A DNA stretch of 64,000 nt from Heligmosomoides polygyrus polygyrus. Taxonomy: Eukaryota > Nematoda > Chromadorea > Rhabditida > Heligmosomidae. Location of the stretch: positions 23,227,923 through 23,291,922 of the forward strand of contig OX377201.1 in the NCBI GenBank assembly GCA_947396885.1, in the 5' to 3' direction. Positions 1-22,721 of the stretch are shown here, piece by piece. The position numbers were made by a program, and so were the translations under genes. Below the pieces are notes generated by a model that worked only from the letters and a program-made list of their open reading frames with translations, made no database searches and was not told where the DNA came from. Position 1 is the stretch's first letter, and every line of letters starts with the position of its first letter.

Positions 1-283
1 ATACCCTTAATGTTCCAAGACCCCGTCAATACATAGAAGGTACTACAAACGGCAAATTGGAGATCCCTAAAAATTTCATCAAATCGAAAAAATAGAATCT
101 CCTAGTCCAATCCCGCTGCCGGGACGGTTTGAAGTGGACCACGCCGCTTAGTGGAGCGGTGTCGCATTGCCTGACATTGCGTCAGAATGCCGCCGAAAAC
201 TCGCGGCACGTTGCCGCATGCGACATCGCGACGACTCGTCCGCGGCGCAGCTCCCGCCGCAGTGGGGGCGTGGATCCAACCAT

Positions 284-580
284 AAAGGATAAAAGGATAA
301 AGGACGCGTTACTCAATCACTTTTGGGATGCGCCAGCGCATTCTACTTTTACGGGATGTCGTGGAGGCGGCACGAATGCGTATTTGGCCATACAATGACT
401 TACGGTGGCTAGCCGATGAACAAGTTAGCGCTTCATCCTTCCCAGACACGTCTGGTGCCAATTCACCGACCCCGGAGCGATGGGAGGCTTGGTTGGCTCG
501 GGCGGAAAATCCGAACAAGAAACCTGGTATCGGGTGCACGCAACAGTCGGCGCCTCCTCCGACTGCGCTACACGCGCCCC
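284..580 (-). mobile_element. tRNA-derived SINE, full-length, with 11-bp target duplication
   Basis: This is a member of the SINE family seen at several sites in the window. It reads on the minus strand: a tRNA-like head at the right end (GGGGCGCGTGTAGCGCAG), a body, and a tail of GGATAAA-type repeats at the left end. The 11-mer GATCCAACCAT lies immediately on both sides (273-283 and 581-591), which fixes the boundaries and marks insertion by target-primed reverse transcription. The family is non-coding. The ORFs across it (for example 309-650) are not genes. Confidence 0.85.
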
Positions 581-695
581 GATCCAACCATGATGATGGA
601 AGCGAAATGGACGAGATCGCGAAGCGGTGCCGTTCCGGCCATACGCACACTCAAAAACACTAACATTTAGCTTTTTGGAACAACTGATAAAATTT

Positions 696-701
696 TTTAT
701 T
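696..701 (-). terminator. Candidate poly(A) signal of the arf gene
   Basis: AATAAA on the minus strand, about 555 bases downstream of the arf stop codon at 1255. It is the first canonical signal I see after the stop. The distance is long for a nematode 3' UTR, so the real site could lie elsewhere. Confidence 0.4.
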
Positions 702-1254
702 AGTACATCCGCATAAAGACAAAAAAGAAAACATCACATCCACCGATAATGTTGAAAACGACACATGAGGGCCTTGAAGAGCGGCACCGAAACGACAACG
801 ACGACGACGGCGACGACACAGTCGCCGCGCCGCAGCGCTTATAAACAGCAATGTACAGTGGTGGTGGTGGGTGCAGGTTGTCGGCGCGCTATCGCCGCGA
901 ATGCCCTCACATGCCAGTAACGAGGCATTATCCAGTCGATCATCACATTGGAGCCCGATCGGTAAAGTTAACAAGTAATGATGAATTGCGGTGTTAAACA
1001 AGAGCCACGAAAAGAAAATAATATAATAGTAATAATAAGCCGCAACGGGGAGACGCGTCACGTCCACACGCGCACTTATCATCCATGAAACTTGCACACA
1101 CACACGCACGCAGAACGCGCAGACACATCGTAAACGGAGGAGGAGGAGCCAAAGCCGGGCAGCATACGTTACCATTTATATCTATATCTCACCGTCATAA
1201 TAACGTACATTCGACTAAAACACGTCATACTCGGATTACGATGGTGCAGGCGAT

Positions 1255-13279
<12,025 letters not shown>

Positions 13280-13294
13280 GGTGAGTTTCGGTTA

Positions 13295-13305
13295 CCTGGA
13301 GAAAG
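13295..13305 (-). promoter_or_regulatory. Splice acceptor just upstream of the arf start
   Basis: On the minus strand, CTTTCTCCAG lies 16 bases before the arf ATG. In nematodes such an acceptor close to the ATG is either the 3' end of a 5'-UTR intron or a spliced-leader trans-splice site. The sequence alone does not separate these. Confidence 0.4.
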
Positions 13306-13369
13306 ATGTAGATCACTCTTCACTATACAGCGAAAGGGTTGAGAACCACGCGACAAAATCCGAAAAATC

Positions 13370-13745
13370 GCCGCCGAGACAGAAGATCAACGGCGCGAAT
13401 CGATAAATCGATGGAGATCGATCGGAGCGGGCAGACGGCTGGCGTCAGCTGAGAGAACGGCGCTGAACAGCATGCACGGAGCCGCATTTCGAGGACGACG
13501 GTGCATGGAATGCCTGGAGAGCGGACTCAACACGTGTATGTTCGATCGCGATCGGTCGCCGCGGGACCGCTCGCGGCGCGGCGCGGCTCCGTCCTTTAAT
13601 GCCCATGGCTTCAGTTCCAAATGCTGGCGGACTCGTCCTCACTTCCAAAGGCGAGTGTTGCAATGTGCTCTGAACAGGAGTCCGGAGTCCCTTCTTCGTC
13701 CACGGAGTCCAACCGAGCTCCGGTTGCGCACACAAGGCTAGGTTT
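13370..13745. other. GC-rich region upstream of arf
   Basis: A CpG-rich stretch (gcggcgcggcgcggctcc, repeated GATCG words) beginning about 100 bases 5' of the arf acceptor. It is open in several frames only because of its composition and matches no protein I recognise. Its position suits the arf promoter, but I see no TATA box or named element. Confidence 0.35.
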
Positions 13746-13945
13746 CCCCCTAGCTACCGCTTGGTAGTTTTTGGCGCAATACGGGTTGCCAGCCTGTCCG
13801 TGGTTCAATGGGTTATTTTTTTGCAACAAGAACACGGTTCGGCGGTATCCTTTGTCGTTTATATTAGCGTTTTCCTGCCCTCTTGGCAGAGGGTGGCGAA
13901 GGTTGCGACACGGGCATAGAGGTTTTTGTAAGCTTGGAGATTTTC

Positions 13946-15168
13946 GGCGCTATTGTACTTTACGGACTCCAGAGGACGAGAAGGGGTCGAAAAGCCCTTT
14001 TTCGCCCAAACTTCGCTATGGGGGTTATTTGTGGTGCCGATCACGAATCTGACATCCGTTTTTCGTTTTACGATGGAGTACGGTAGGTTACGGTAGGTGC
14101 GGGTGACTAACGTGTTGTTGAGCCCGCCTCGGGCGGATGGGTCCGACTGCTGCCGACAGGGACGGCTAGTGACGTCATACGCGTCTAATCAATGGGCGCG
14201 CTAGAGCACGAAGTTATGCACCACCGACTGTTGGCTACGCTCTATCGGCTTGGTAGAAAAGGGAGACAGTGAAATACCTCCGCTTCAGCATGTATGTTGG
14301 AGAAATAAGGTTTCTGAGTAAGGTTTCTGAGTGAGCAGATCTCATTCCACTCGAACGTAGTTAACAAACGCTCCCACTTCCTCAGTCTACCAAAAGACGT
14401 CAAATGTTCCACAAACATTGTGTACCATTCAACTGTTTCCCTTCTTCTGCGCTAGTAGAAGGAACGCAGTCGAAAGCAGTCGGCATACCCTTTCGCGCCC
14501 TAGCGCGCCCAGCAGACTCGGCGACCGCCCGCGTATGACGTCACTAGCCGTCCCTGTCGGCAGCAGTCGGACCCGTCCGACTGCTGCCGACAGGGACGGC
14601 TCAACAACACGCCACGCTACCGTGATCGGGGGCGGTGGCGCGCGGCGCGGTCCGCTACCGTAACCCAGGGAGCTGCCTAACGTACGAACCCGGTGACTAA
14701 GGCTGCCAAGGTCACCGGTTGCGAGCAATCCCATCCTTCTAAGCCAATCGGCTCTTGGAAATCGGCTGCGTCCATGTTTAGCTTGTCAAAGACGTCCTTC
14801 AGCTTGAAGTCGCGCAGTTCTTCCTGGCGGCGGTTGTGGAACAGTGCCTGAAGGGCCACGATCTTTAGATTGCTACCGTAACCTACCGTACTCTAGCGTA
14901 AAACAAAAACGGATGCCAGATTCGTGATCAGCACCCCAAATGACCCCCCCCCCTTAGGCGAAGTTTGGGCGAGAGCGGCGATTATGACCTCGACAGCCTT
15001 AGTGACCGGTACCTACCGTAACCTACCGTAATCGGTCGAAATTTCAAAAGCGGATGTCATATTCGTGATCAGCACCCCAAATAACCCCCTCCCGGGCGAA
15101 GTTTGGACGAAAAAGTTTTTTTCGACCTCTCCTCGTCCTCCAACGAGTCCGTAAAGTATAATAGTGCC
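13946..15168. mobile_element. TIR element, GGCRCTA family, with nested palindrome; 8-bp target duplication
   Basis: Ends are GGCGCTATTGTACTTTACGG at the left and the complement of a GGCACTATTATACTTTACGG end at the right. AGATTTTC occurs exactly on both sides (13938-13945 and 15169-15176). The interior carries several alternating-orientation copies of a unit with GATCACGAATCTGACATCCG and TACGGTAGGTTACGGTAGG. It is interrupted by the palindromic insert at 14111-14615 and an unplaced segment to about 14880. Confidence 0.88.
14111..14615. repeat. Palindromic insert with arms of about 75 bp
   Basis: The left arm (from gtgttgttgagcc through gtccgactgctgccgacagg to tgacgtcatacgcg) is mirrored at 14530-14612. 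The right arm additionally contains its own internal palindrome (ctgtcggcagcagtcggac next to its complement). It is inserted in the larger element at 13946-15168. No ORF or clear target duplication. Confidence 0.65.
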
Positions 15169-15464
15169 AGATTTTCATTATACAGCTGCGGTAGGCTAGA
15201 ATACTTCGCTTTCCTAGGGGAGGCCCACCTCCACACTAGAATTGCGCTAGAATAGCTCTAGGATGAAAAAAGCAAGAAAAATTCATCGTCATAAGAGTCC
15301 CCTCCCATACCCGCATTGCGCTTTTTTCAGTCGGAACCAGTGCACTTTATTACCTTTGTCCTTATCTAAATACGCACATGAACATGAGCGTGAGATGAAC
15401 TACCAGAAATCAAACCTAATACATATTCCTAAGGACATTGAACCTACACAAACTCTGGTAAAAA

Positions 15465-15847
15465 CTACTTTAGGGCTTGTTCATACTTCGCGACAAGAGC
15501 GACTCGTCCCCCATGCAAAACATGCATATCGATTAAAACCGAGCGCGCGCCGCCAAAAAGTGTTCATATTCGAGCGCCGACGCTGTCGCTCCACTCGCTC
15601 CAATGCTGTCGCCTGTTCATACTTCCGCACGCCACGCGCGCTGCGCTCCCGTCGCTCCCGCCAGCCGTGCAAAGCATGAAAATCGATCGCGCGCCGCCGA
15701 AAAGTGTTCATACTTGAGCGCCGGCGCTGTCGCCCCAGTCGCCTGTTCATACTTCCGCGCGCTGCACACGCCGCGCACGCCACGCGCGCGGCGCCCTCGT
15801 CGCTCTTGTCGCTGCAATCGCGAAGTATGAACAGGCCCTTAGTAGTG
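15465..15847. repeat. GC-rich foldback with internal tandem duplication
   Basis: Ends are complementary (agggcttgttcatacttcgcg on the left; cgcgaagtatgaacaggccct on the right). Inside, a unit of roughly 170 bp containing cgcgccgccgaaaagtgttc is present twice (from about 15546 and about 15690). The ORFs in both strands across it (for example 15481-15879) result from the GC content and are not genes. Confidence 0.65.
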
Positions 15848-16119
15848 GAAAATAAAAATAAAACGACAAGCGAACACAACCCTAATAGCTAAAAAGTGAT
15901 AGAACAACTTTATTTATTTGTGACGTGAACTACAGTCCATCGCACGCGTAAAAGACACAAACACAAAATTTAGAGTGATAGCGTGATCGATAAATTGTGC
16001 AATCAATAAACTTACATGTCATGTGCCTTTCACGTGATTTTCAAGTTCTAAACGTTAAAAGAAGGAGAGCACAGGTTAATATGGGTAAGTAGTAACAAGA
16101 CTGTAGCAAGCATTCGGCC

Positions 16120-16575
16120 CATGCACAACCAATGGGGTCTGAAATGCAAGGTTTCAGGCGGGTCGATGGCGCAATCTTGACCATTTGCATATCAGAGAAT
16201 TTTCGCCATCACGTGCTTTCATACGAGCCTCAAACAGCTCTAAATGCTATGCTAGCAGCAATGTTAGAACCTTTCAAATAGCACCTGGATTTTTGGGATA
16301 CCCTGCTTTTTTCGCAAGCCGTAGCTTGTTTTTAAATTTCAAACCTTTAAAAAGCACTAATCAATCAGTACGGCCCCTTTAAGGAGAAATTACAACAAGT
16401 ATTCAATTGAAACTTAATCAACAATTGTAAAATGCAAGAATGGCGCAATCCGTACCACTCGCTCATGTCAGAAAATTTCAGTTTTCTTAAGCTTTTAGAG
16501 CCGCTAGCTTCTTCAGTACCTTTACTGTGAGCTGAGCAACATTATCACCTTTCATGCAGTGCATGCTTTTTTGAG
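16120..16575 (+). repeat. Dispersed repeat, inverted partner at 51015-51175
   Basis: Contains ggtctgaaatgcaaggtttcagg, gatggcgcaatcttga and, further on, gtgagctgagcaacattatcacctttc. The minus strand at 51015-51175 has the same words in the same order but closer together. The direct neighbour at about 15970-16045 also matches 51360-51440 (ttgtgcaatcaataaac, ttcacgtgatt). Family not recognised. Confidence 0.5.
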
Positions 16576-16767
16576 ACACCCTGTGTATAAAAGTTTGAAA
16601 AATATGAAAAAATCGCGAGGGCATGTAAATCACCCTAATATCCGTAGAGGTCTCTAGGGGAGTTCTTATAAGGAGTAGTTCGATGGACGCTATTTCCCTA
16701 CCAATGCAATATCGCAGTCCTTCGGAAGACAGAGAGGTATGAAAGAAGGCTCCAGGGGCCACTAACT

Positions 16768-18195
16768 CAGGAATGAGCGGATAATGGAATTTCGAAACCC
16801 GGATAACGAATAACGGATAATTTTGCTCCGAAATGGCCGGATAACGGAAAAACGGATAACGAACAAACAACAAAAAATAAAGCTCGTTTTAAATTGATCT
16901 AATTTTAACAGCGGATCAGGAGTTGAAGCACTTTTAATTTATAAGCCGTCCCTAGAGATTTTCATAGCTTTCTAAAGGAGTAGGGTGGCCGCATTAGCGA
17001 CGCTTCATGGGAATTTCTGCCCATCAGCAGGAAGATAATCTGACACCGCCTTTCTCCTGTTTACAGAGATTGCCACTATTGATTTATTTATCAGCCGCCC
17101 AGTTCCTTTTTCCAATTGAAGCTCCTGAAAAATAGAATGGTCCTTGGAAGAGCAATTTTTCCGATGTCTCTTGACTTTTCCATGCTATGAAGAAGGCGGG
17201 AGACGTCCAGCCGCATAAAGTCCACATAACAATCTTGAATCTACACCTTGATAAGAACGGTGATTGTTGTTGCTACTCGATAGCAACCCAAGATCCAAGC
17301 ATCCCAAGGTACTTGAACGTGGAATTAGAACGGGATGAATGCAATACCACTAACTTTCTATCGGGTAGTAACTGTGAGTAATTGTGTAGGCCAAACACAC
17401 ATTCAAGGACCGACATCCAGAGGGGTAGGTATAGCCAACGCATCCCTAAAAGTGAGTGGTTCTCTATGTAATAGTGAAGTTTTATCGGGAAACTCACAAA
17501 GTAGAACGAATCCGCATGTCTTGCAGCACAGCTATGATAAGTTTGCTTAGTAAGCAGCTTGTTGCATTGCTAAAATTTTTAATGGAGAATTCACTCTCTC
17601 TCTATATATCTGGCTACTCTTTTGCTACTCTTTTGCTCGTATTCATTGCAGTGCTTCTGTAGTTGATAGTTCACAATAGCGTACAATCAAATCGAACACA
17701 CTGCAATCATGGAAGCACAAATGACACGACGCAAAGATCGGCAGTAAAAATTCTTGTCTGCTTGAGCCAGGCCCTACACTTTTAATGGTCGCTAATAGCG
17801 TTTGTATTCCCTCTTGGTATGCAATGGTATGCAAACGAGTAGAGATGAAGGAACAATTCTGTGTATAGTAGGCCTCATGGTAGTACGGTTCATGTTTAGT
17901 GACTCTGGAGCAATGTATGTTGGGTATCTTTGAAACTAGCAGTTCCCAAGTGAGAAAATGCGTCAATTAGCCCTTCTGAATTCGATTGACTTCTGTTGTT
18001 TCTGACAACCACTCTTACGATCGTGAAGGATCATCTGCATAATCACCCTTCACCACATTTAAACGAAGGAGTCGTCTAAAATGTTGTTCGTTATCCGGCT
18101 CAAAATCGCCGGATAACGAACAACAAAACGGATAGGCCAAAATCCCCGGGAACCGGATAACGGATAACGAATAACGGTTAATCCGCTCATCCCTG
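16768..18195. mobile_element. Putative hAT-like TIR element
   Basis: Ends are CAGGAATGAGCGGAT at the left and the complement of CAGGGATGAGCGGAT at the right; both are followed by runs of ATAACGGATAACGAA-type words. Termini starting CAGGG are common in hAT transposons. The expected 8-bp duplication is not seen (CACTAACT against CTATGTAC), and no transposase ORF remains in the 1.4-kb interior. Confidence 0.55.
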
Positions 18196-18362
18196 CTATG
18201 TACGCTAGCTGTTAATTGAAGTGATCAAGATTTTAACACATACATATCTGTGCCGATTACCCTCTACTGGTGGTGCCTCATACAATGCCGTAGCAACATG
18301 AGTTTCATCGGCTATACTAATTTTACAGTTGAAATAGGCATCTGTAATCTTTTTCTGACGCG

Positions 18363-18655
18363 TGGTAGCACAGTCGGAGGAGGCTGTCGCATGCAGTTGA
18401 TTCTAGGTTCTCGATTCGGATTCCGCACCTAGGCGAACCACGCCGTCTATCCATCCGGGATCGGTGCATCGGCGCCAGACTCGTCCGGGAACGATGGAGA
18501 ACTGAATTATTCATCGGCTGCCAACACAAGTTTTGGTGTAGGCCAAACTCGTATTCAAATCACCCCGACGACATCTCGTAGAAGTAGAATGCGTGATGCC
18601 TTCCGAAGGAGGCCAAGTCAAACCTTCCTTTATCCTTTTTATACTAAATTTTTTC
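18363..18655 (+). mobile_element. tRNA-derived SINE copy
   Basis: Head GTGGTAGCACAGTCGGAGGAGGC (A-box-like), then GGTTCTCGATTCGGATTCC (B-box region), a body with atcggctgcc and the gacatctcgtagaagtagaatgcg core, and a tail of TTTATCC. Same family as 29437-29734, with scattered substitutions. Confidence 0.8.
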
Positions 18656-18887
18656 ACTGAATTAACGGCCGTAAAATTCGACGCATGACCGTTACCTATG
18701 CGTCAACTTAAGCATTTCTGCAAAACTTTATTGTGAAATTTGGGACAAAAAAGAGCGCAGACCTAATAATGCATACGCTAATTGAAATTACAGCCTTGTT
18801 TTCGCCCACAGTCCACATTTCTGCTAATAAACATGAATATATTGCTAACTTAGAAAAGATATGAAAGGGCCCATCTTGAGATAAAGA

Positions 18888-19180
18888 CTAATAAAGGATA
18901 AAACACGGCGTCACTTAATCCCTTGTTGAGATGCGCCATGCATTCTACTTCTACGGAAAGTCGTGGAGGCGAGTTGAATGTGTATTTGGCCAGACAATGA
19001 CTTGCGGTGGCCAGCCGAGGAACAAATCAGCGCTTTACCCTTCCCTGACAAATCTGGTAACAACTCATCGACCCCGGACAAATGGAAGGCTTGGTTGGCC
19101 TGGGCGGGAAATCCGAACCAGGAACCTGGTATCGGATGCACGGGACAGCCGCCACCTCCTCAGACTGCGCTGCACGCCCC
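18888..19180 (-). mobile_element. tRNA-derived SINE copy, inverted
   Basis: Full-length copy on the minus strand: the head ends at 19180 (complement of ctgcgctgcacgcccc) and the tail of AAGGATAAA lies at the left end. It sits only about 230 bases from the copy at 18363-18655 in the opposite orientation, so a transcript across both could fold back. Confidence 0.8.
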
Positions 19181-19877
19181 TCCTCTGAGGATAGGTGGAG
19201 AAATGAACCATTTTGGAGACGCAAAAGTGTTCTCTGCGTCTCTAACTTTAAAAACGTCGAACAAATCCTTGGCGTTCTTTGTGTTCACGAGCCAGGAGGG
19301 TCTACTGCACCATTCTGGCACGCACCAAGGGAGAATGCGGACGGTTCTGCACCGCTTAAGCAATTCCACGATCAACGGGACTACAGATGACACATTTTTA
19401 CCTTACTATATGGGAATCTCAGATTTCTAGCTAATCAGCAGTCCACTGCGCATCTGGTGGTGAAGCGAAGGAGCGGCTGTTCCCGTGGAAGTGTTCGTAG
19501 GTCGGAATCGCGTGACATGGCAGGGTGAGAGATCCGAAATGCATGAGACTCGAAGACTCCTCGGTATAGCGAGGGCCACAGCTCGCTGTAACTGCTCTAC
19601 TCGTCGCCATGGATTACAATCGGTACCATCCCGGTATGTTCTGAATTTATCGACTTTTGTTAAATCAGAATTTAAATATACTGCGCTCGACATCATTGGG
19701 CGCGAAGAATGTTCCTGTTATTATTCTGAAATTCTTGTAAAGCCAATTTCTTGGCATAACCTTACTCCTTCTTGAAGGATATGAATAAGTCACAAATGCC
19801 GTAACTAATTAGGCGTTTCGGATACGCCACGCCCCCTCCTTCTCTAGTACATGGGAATCGCGGGAAGAAATTTAGTT

Positions 19878-20095
19878 GATGTCGTGAATGTGGGCAGCAA
19901 AGGAGGTGAGAACACGCCAGCTATTCATAAAGCACACCGTCGACTAAACACACGTCAGTCAAGCAAGGTACCTACCGTTCGCTCTGTCTCTTTATCTCTC
20001 TCTCTCTTGCTCTGAATGGCACGCCCATATGGTGCAAACTGATTGGCTGGTGCACTCTCGCCTCCCGATGCTGCCCACATTCACGACAAGGATCA
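19878..20095. repeat. MITE-like foldback, about 220 bp
   Basis: Left end gtcgtgaatgtgggcagcaa and right end gctgcccacattcacgac are complementary over about 40 bases with few mismatches; the centre includes a TCTC run. Non-coding. Confidence 0.65.
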
Positions 20096-20939
20096 AATTT
20101 TTCATCACCTCGACTAACTGCATCCATTACATACGTTACTGTGACTATGGCAGCCCAAAGTGATCCTTATCTACTCCAAAAAAACATGATCTTCAGATGG
20201 CACGAGTCAACGTGGTGCAGTGCCGTCGGCGAATCCCACATATTTGGCGTCGGAGACGAATTTCCTGAAGGCGGCAGAAATAATGACCACCTACGCTTAT
20301 GGCGAAAGCTCGAATAACATCGACAAACAGATTCAGGTAACCTCTGTGTCACAGAACAAATGACCGGAACGATCACAAAGCACTAGGATGAACCATGCGG
20401 TGAAGGCTGGAGAGATGTGTTTGGAAGCTTTTTTCAGTGTGATCTGCTAACCGAAGATGGTGGCCATGACATAGACCCTACTCGTCTCAGCTACAAGTAA
20501 GAGATTTAGATAGGCAATTTCTTTCCTGTTACCAGATCCATTATTCATTTATATTGGAATTCTTCTTCTTTCAAGATGGTTTTTAAATTTTAATTTTTAG
20601 TTCTTTGAACATCCCAACCCACTGGTCAATTTTTTGTGATTATCTAGGTTTATTAAACAATAATGGTTGCATTAGAAGTCCAAGCAAAGACGCAGAGCAG
20701 AGCCAGTTGTCGATTTCCTAATAAAATGTGGAGGATATGAGGAGATCTATAGCGATTTTGCACGTGGAGGACATAGACTTAGATGGATGGCGGGCAACTA
20801 CCATTTTCAAATACGAGTTATATATCTACAAATTCCCTGTGTTGCACGGACATCCGTAGCTCTACATGGCGAACACTTTAGCCGTTTAAAACTTAGAGCA
20901 TGCCCATGGCGGCATATGTACCATTTTCACCTCGAATTG

Positions 20940-21805
20940 TACACTCGAATAGTAGATTTCAAATCAAATCGGTTACTTTTCACTAAACACTTTTCAAATC
21001 AAATTGGGCACTCTTCTATGCTAGCCTAATTATAAGACCTGTGAAATCAAAGCGATTTTCCAAATCGAAATGAGCTTCTTCTACATTAAACTAGGTGCTC
21101 TCCAAAAATGCTTTTATAATTGGTACATGTCGCGTAGGTGAACAGCATTGGCAGGTGGCAGTGCGCCAGCCACTAATAACCAAACAGAGCACAGCCCGAA
21201 CACATGCCAGCCCATCAGGGTAGTGACTGCATGCGTCATCTCTGAACAGCATGCCCATTCAATGTGGTCTGATTGGTTCAGGCGTTCCCACCTGGAAATG
21301 CTGCTCACCTAGGCGACATATGCCGAATAATTTTTTATTCGAGGCATCTTCGAAGTTTTAATTCATCTACCCAATGAGTGAACAGGCTGTTTGAAATTTT
21401 AAAGAATTTTCGTTTGTTGAGGAAAAATAATGGTTTGGAGCTTGTTCTAAAGAGCTGAAGCCCCATTTTCTAATGCCAAAAAGGAGTTTGGCCATGCGCT
21501 CTTCCAAGACGTCGCGATTTTTATTCGATTGATTGCAGAATTTCTGTTTGCATTGGTTTGACACCTGTTAACGGTACAACAAAAACAACTGTCAAGGGTA
21601 TACATGTCGTCACCTTGGTGGTTCATGTAGGTGGCATTTGCACTAGCAATAAAATAAAGGTTGCGGCGAACTTTTTGAGTGTATCGCGCTACACGATCTT
21701 TTAATGCTGTGTTTTAAGACGAATTTTAATTCATTATTTTTAGGCTAGCTTAGAAGAGTGTCCAATTTGATTTGAAAAGTGTCCAATTTGAAGTAAAAAT
21801 GATAA
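20940..21805. repeat. Foldback repeat, CAAATTGGACAC family, copy 1
   Basis: Left arm: caaattgggcactcttctatgctagcct and gcttcttctacattaaacta. Right arm: aggctagcttagaagagtg and tccaatttgatttgaaaagtg, inverted. The inner part has tacccaatgagtgaacag and the gtcgcgatttttattcgattgat block shared with the copies at 25880-26560, 37713-38960 and 42110-43105. A smaller foldback (21124-21322) is inserted in it. Boundaries are approximate. Confidence 0.6.
21124..21322. repeat. MITE-like foldback nested in the larger repeat
   Basis: Ends acatgtcgcgtaggtgaacagc and gctgctcacctaggcgacat are complementary over about 35 bases with a few mismatches. About 200 bp long, non-coding, inserted within the foldback at 20940-21805. 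Confidence 0.65.
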
Positions 21806-22721
21806 CGACATAGCCTCCGTATTGAACCTCAAAAACCGTATTCTAAAGTCTTTCAAGGTTCCTTTATGACACGAGTTGTCAAAACTTGGAACGAGCTACC
21901 CCCAACACTAATTCACTGCCTTCCAAAGACATTTACTTGCAAGATAGAAACATTGCTGAAACAAAAAGGCCTTTTGTGATAATGACTGCAGCCTTTTCAG
22001 GATATATGTAGTAAATCAAAAAAAAAGGATTTTGCATCTTAAGTGATTCATTAAAAAAACACTGAAGACAAAAAAGTTAAATCAATAGACGAAAGAAATT
22101 CTTACTAAACAATCTTATTTACAATAATCAGTCTGATTCATAATGCTTAGTGCAAACGTTATACTGCACCACGCTTGGATAGTAAATATTTCTCTTCCTC
22201 CTCTAGTTTCTCAGCAAACGAAGCACAAATCCGAATTGAAGAAAAACAATTTCCACTTTATGCCAACCAAGGAAGAAGTCACTTTAATTAATCTTATACA
22301 AACCAGCGTTTGGCGCAACCTTTTGTGCTAACTGATTCTGTATCACTTTTTAACTAAATAGCTTCTGTGTTTTGCTTTTGCTAAAAAAAGCCAACTTTTG
22401 CTGTACTCTTTTGTGAGTTTATTATGTGTCTCTTTCGGCTTAATAAATGTTCTGTTCTGATATATTTATCTACAAATTTCCTGTACTTCTCGGAGCATCC
22501 GTGGTTCTGCATGGCGAACACCTTAACTGTTTAACTACTAAAGTAAGCTCATTGCGCATAACCATGCACTCGACTTGCTCCAATAATATCCTTCCCGTAG
22601 AATTAAAAATACGTGGCGAATTTCAAACAGAGATTGGCCTACATTGAACTTTATCCTTTAATTTATCCTTTAACTTTAAATAAATTTTAATTTCAAATCC
22701 ACCTTTCTTATTTTTCCGAGA

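Noticed and set aside
309..650. Overlapping ORFs on both strands at the left end, with similar ones at 18911-19430, 23615-24196 and 29428-29766
   Set aside because: All fall inside SINE copies; the similar proteins reflect the shared repeat, not genes.
660..1175. 171-codon minus-strand ORF downstream of the arf stop
   Set aside because: It lies in the arf 3' region, is made of Tyr, His, Arg and Leu runs from simple-sequence tracts, and has no recognisable domain.
14677..14859. Minus-strand ORF with ALFHNRRQEELRDFKLKDVF
   Set aside because: It resembles a fragment of a widespread nematode transposon protein, but it is short, lies within the composite repeat at 13946-15168 and lacks any catalytic block. 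Not annotated as a gene.
15481..15879. Long GC-rich ORFs on both strands
   Set aside because: Caused by the foldback's composition; Arg/Ala-rich in every frame.
20283..20336. Short ORF starting at an ATG and ending at a GTAACC donor, upstream of the channel gene
   Set aside because: It could be a first exon of the DEG/ENaC gene, but its phase does not join the exon at 22722 and nothing in it is family-specific.
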